Shown here: piece by piece, positions 30,173 through 31,491 of the stretch
How positions within the stretch are numbered: the first letter of the stretch is position 1
Layout of the letters: every line of letters starts with the position of its first letter
DNA from: JAWLCQ01 sp041687095
GTDB lineage: Bacteria; Planctomycetota; Phycisphaerae; SM23-33
Direction: 5' to 3'
DNA: 31,491 nt
Assembly: GCA_041687095.1 (NCBI GenBank)
Contig: JAWLCQ010000042.1
Location: forward strand, 1 to 31,491
The notes under the pieces: model-generated
Databases searched by the model: none
What the model saw: the letters and a program-made list of their open reading frames with translations, nothing else
Told to the model about the DNA's origin: nothing
Position numbers and translations under genes: made by a program

Positions 30173-31072
30173 ATGAAAGTGCTGATCATCGATGACGATC
30201 CGCTGGCCCTTCGCATCGCCTGCGCACGCCTGGCGCGAGAGAACGTAGGCCTGCTGACCGCCCAGAACGGCCGGGAGGGGCTCGCCCTCGCCCGAAGCGA
30301 TCGGCCCGACCTGATCCTGCTGGACCTGCACATGCCCGACCTGTCGGGGTTCGACGTCATTCGCGAACTCAAGGGCGACGCGGACCTGTGCATGGTCCCG
30401 GTGATCTTCCTCACCGGCTCGGGCGGGGCGGACGACAAGGTCCGCGGGCTGGACCTGGGGGCCGTGGACTACGTCACCAAACCCTTCGACGCCTTCGAAC
30501 TCTGCGCGCGGGTGCGGGCGGCCCTGCGGACGAAGCGCTTGCAGGACCTGCTGATGGAGCAGGCGCACATCGACCCGCTGACGGGTCTCGGCAACCGCCG
30601 CGCCCTCATGGACCGCCTGGAGCGCGAGTGCGAACGCCTGCGGCGGCACGGGGGGTCGCTGTCGTTCATCATGACCGACATCGACCACTTCAAGACCGTC
30701 AACGACCGCCACGGGCACAGCGTGGGCGACCGCGTCCTGCACGAGTTCGCCCAGGCCCTCCAGCAGGAGTGCCGCCGCATCGACCTCCCCGCCCGCTACG
30801 GGGGGGAGGAGTTCGGCATTGTGGTGCCCGATGAACCCTCCGAGCAGGCCGCCATCCTCGCCGACCGCTGCCGCCGCCGCGTCGAGGCCCTCGCCGTCCC
30901 CCTCCGCGAGGAGACCGTGCGGGTGACGGCGAGCTTCGGGGTCAGCTCGGCCGATCCCGAAACCGCCGACCCCCAGACCCTCCTCCGCCGCGCCGACGCC
31001 GCCCTCTACCGCGCCAAGCAGACCGGCCGAAACCGCGTCTGCTCCACCGACGGGGCGGCATGGTGCACGTGA
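30173..31072 (+). CDS. Response regulator with diguanylate cyclase (GGDEF) output
   Basis: A 299-residue PleD/WspR-type regulator. The receiver domain (1-118) has the acidic pocket IIDDDP, phosphoacceptor aspartate 51 (LLDLHMPDLSG), the threonine of FLTGSGG and lysine of VTKPFD. The GGDEF domain (about 130-290) has active-site GGEEF at 210-214 and an inhibitory I-site RRID at 201-204, five residues before it, so it should make cyclic di-GMP with product feedback. It has no membrane span. The ATG at 30173 follows GGAG. No partner kinase is in view. The 230-base gap after hypB makes it a separate unit; any link to hydrogenase is only proximity. Confidence 0.93.
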   Translation: MKVLIIDDDPLALRIACARLARENVGLLTAQNGREGLALARSDRPDLILLDLHMPDLSGFDVIRELKGDADLCMVPVIFLTGSGGADDKVRGLDLGAVDYVTKPFDAFELCARVRAALRTKRLQDLLMEQAHIDPLTGLGNRRALMDRLERECERLRRHGGSLSFIMTDIDHFKTVNDRHGHSVGDRVLHEFAQALQQECRRIDLPARYGGEEFGIVVPDEPSEQAAILADRCRRRVEALAVPLREETVRVTASFGVSSADPETADPQTLLRRADAALYRAKQTGRNRVCSTDGAAWCT

Positions 31073-31491
31073 GCCGCACGGCGCGCCGGACGCCCACTGA
31101 CCGCCCCATCCGCCTGCGCCGGCAATCCACTGACCCGTCCCGCGCGCCTGCGACGGAAGTCCACTGCCGTCCCGCGCGCCTGCGACGGGGGTCTCCTGAC
31201 CCCCGGCGTCCGGGAGGGGCGAGGGACGCCTCCGCGGCAGCGTCGTTGGAGCGCCCCCATCGCGGCGGGCCTCAATCAGCTTTCAGCTATCAGCTTTCAG
31301 CCATCAGCCGACAGGCTCAGGACGGGTCCCCGCCGCGAGCGAAACGCCGCCATAACGCTATCGCGGAAACGTTCCGCTTCTTCCAGGACGTTTGGGGTCA
31401 GGAGACCCCCAACGCACGCGCTTCGTGCTCTCCGCTGGCCGTCAGGCCAGCGCACCATCTGCTGGGCAGCCCGTCAACTACCGTCTATCCC
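31073..31491. repeat. Noncoding tail rich in short palindromes and a heptamer array
   Basis: No gene can be supported here. GGGGGTCTCCTGACCCCC occurs at about 31185-31202, and the related GGGGTCAGGAGACCCC at about 31393-31408, both matching 14004-14021. A 7-bp array of CAGCTTT/CAGCTAT/CAGCCAT units runs from about 31277 to 31310. TCCACTGNCCGTCCCGCGCG-like direct copies lie near 31127-31175. Confidence 0.7.

Overview
The window is high-GC, gene-dense bacterial DNA. The protein families point to Planctomycetota, probably a Phycisphaerae-like lineage: an adhesin-like protein with a dockerin-like segment and a PEP-CTERM sorting tail, a DUF1559/type II pseudopilin-like protein, a sialate O-acetylesterase, a sugar isomerase-type TIM barrel, and STN-domain and gluzincin secreted proteins. 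The lineage is inferred; there is no rRNA or other marker here to fix it.

Layout. 1-3.1 kb: a minus-strand S23/IVS-type four-helix-bundle gene, an rnfC-like iron-sulfur flavoprotein gene without its rnf partners, and a small membrane protein gene, followed by a plus-strand candidate structured RNA with a strong terminator. 3.2-6.6 kb: a surface-protein pair (pseudopilin-like, then PEP-CTERM) on the minus strand. 7.0-15.8 kb: plus-strand housekeeping genes, namely two-domain PPK2 polyphosphate kinase, ispD, hflX, two secreted proteins, and pyrR-pyrB. 15.9-16.7 kb: a higBA toxin-antitoxin module with its promoter and operator. 17.0-22.7 kb: a sialate O-acetylesterase, a TIM-barrel isomerase, an exported protein and a radical SAM/SPASM protein, in alternating orientation. 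22.9-29.9 kb: the [NiFe]-hydrogenase maturation cluster hypF-C-D-E-A-B. 30.2-31.1 kb: a response regulator with a GGDEF domain.

The hyp genes form one pathway. HypF and HypE make and dehydrate the thiocarboxamide that becomes cyanide, HypC and HypD build the Fe(CN)2CO unit, and HypA and HypB insert nickel. No hydrogenase structural gene lies in the window. PyrR and PyrB overlap and are probably co-regulated by pyrimidines.

The most unusual content is the DNA between, and sometimes inside, the genes. Nearly every gap holds members of at least eight repeat families. Many are degenerate short-period tandem arrays (7-9 bp units) in inverted pairs around a short core. A composite element of about 190 bp occurs in full twice, with solo arms elsewhere. 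Several families also lie inside hypF as three in-frame insertions, which account for an encoded protein about 200 residues longer than usual. Repeat arms also supply or abut the stop codons of hypF, hypD and rnfC. This resembles the in-frame palindromic elements of Rickettsia and the heptamer STRR repeats of cyanobacteria, but here many families share one architecture.
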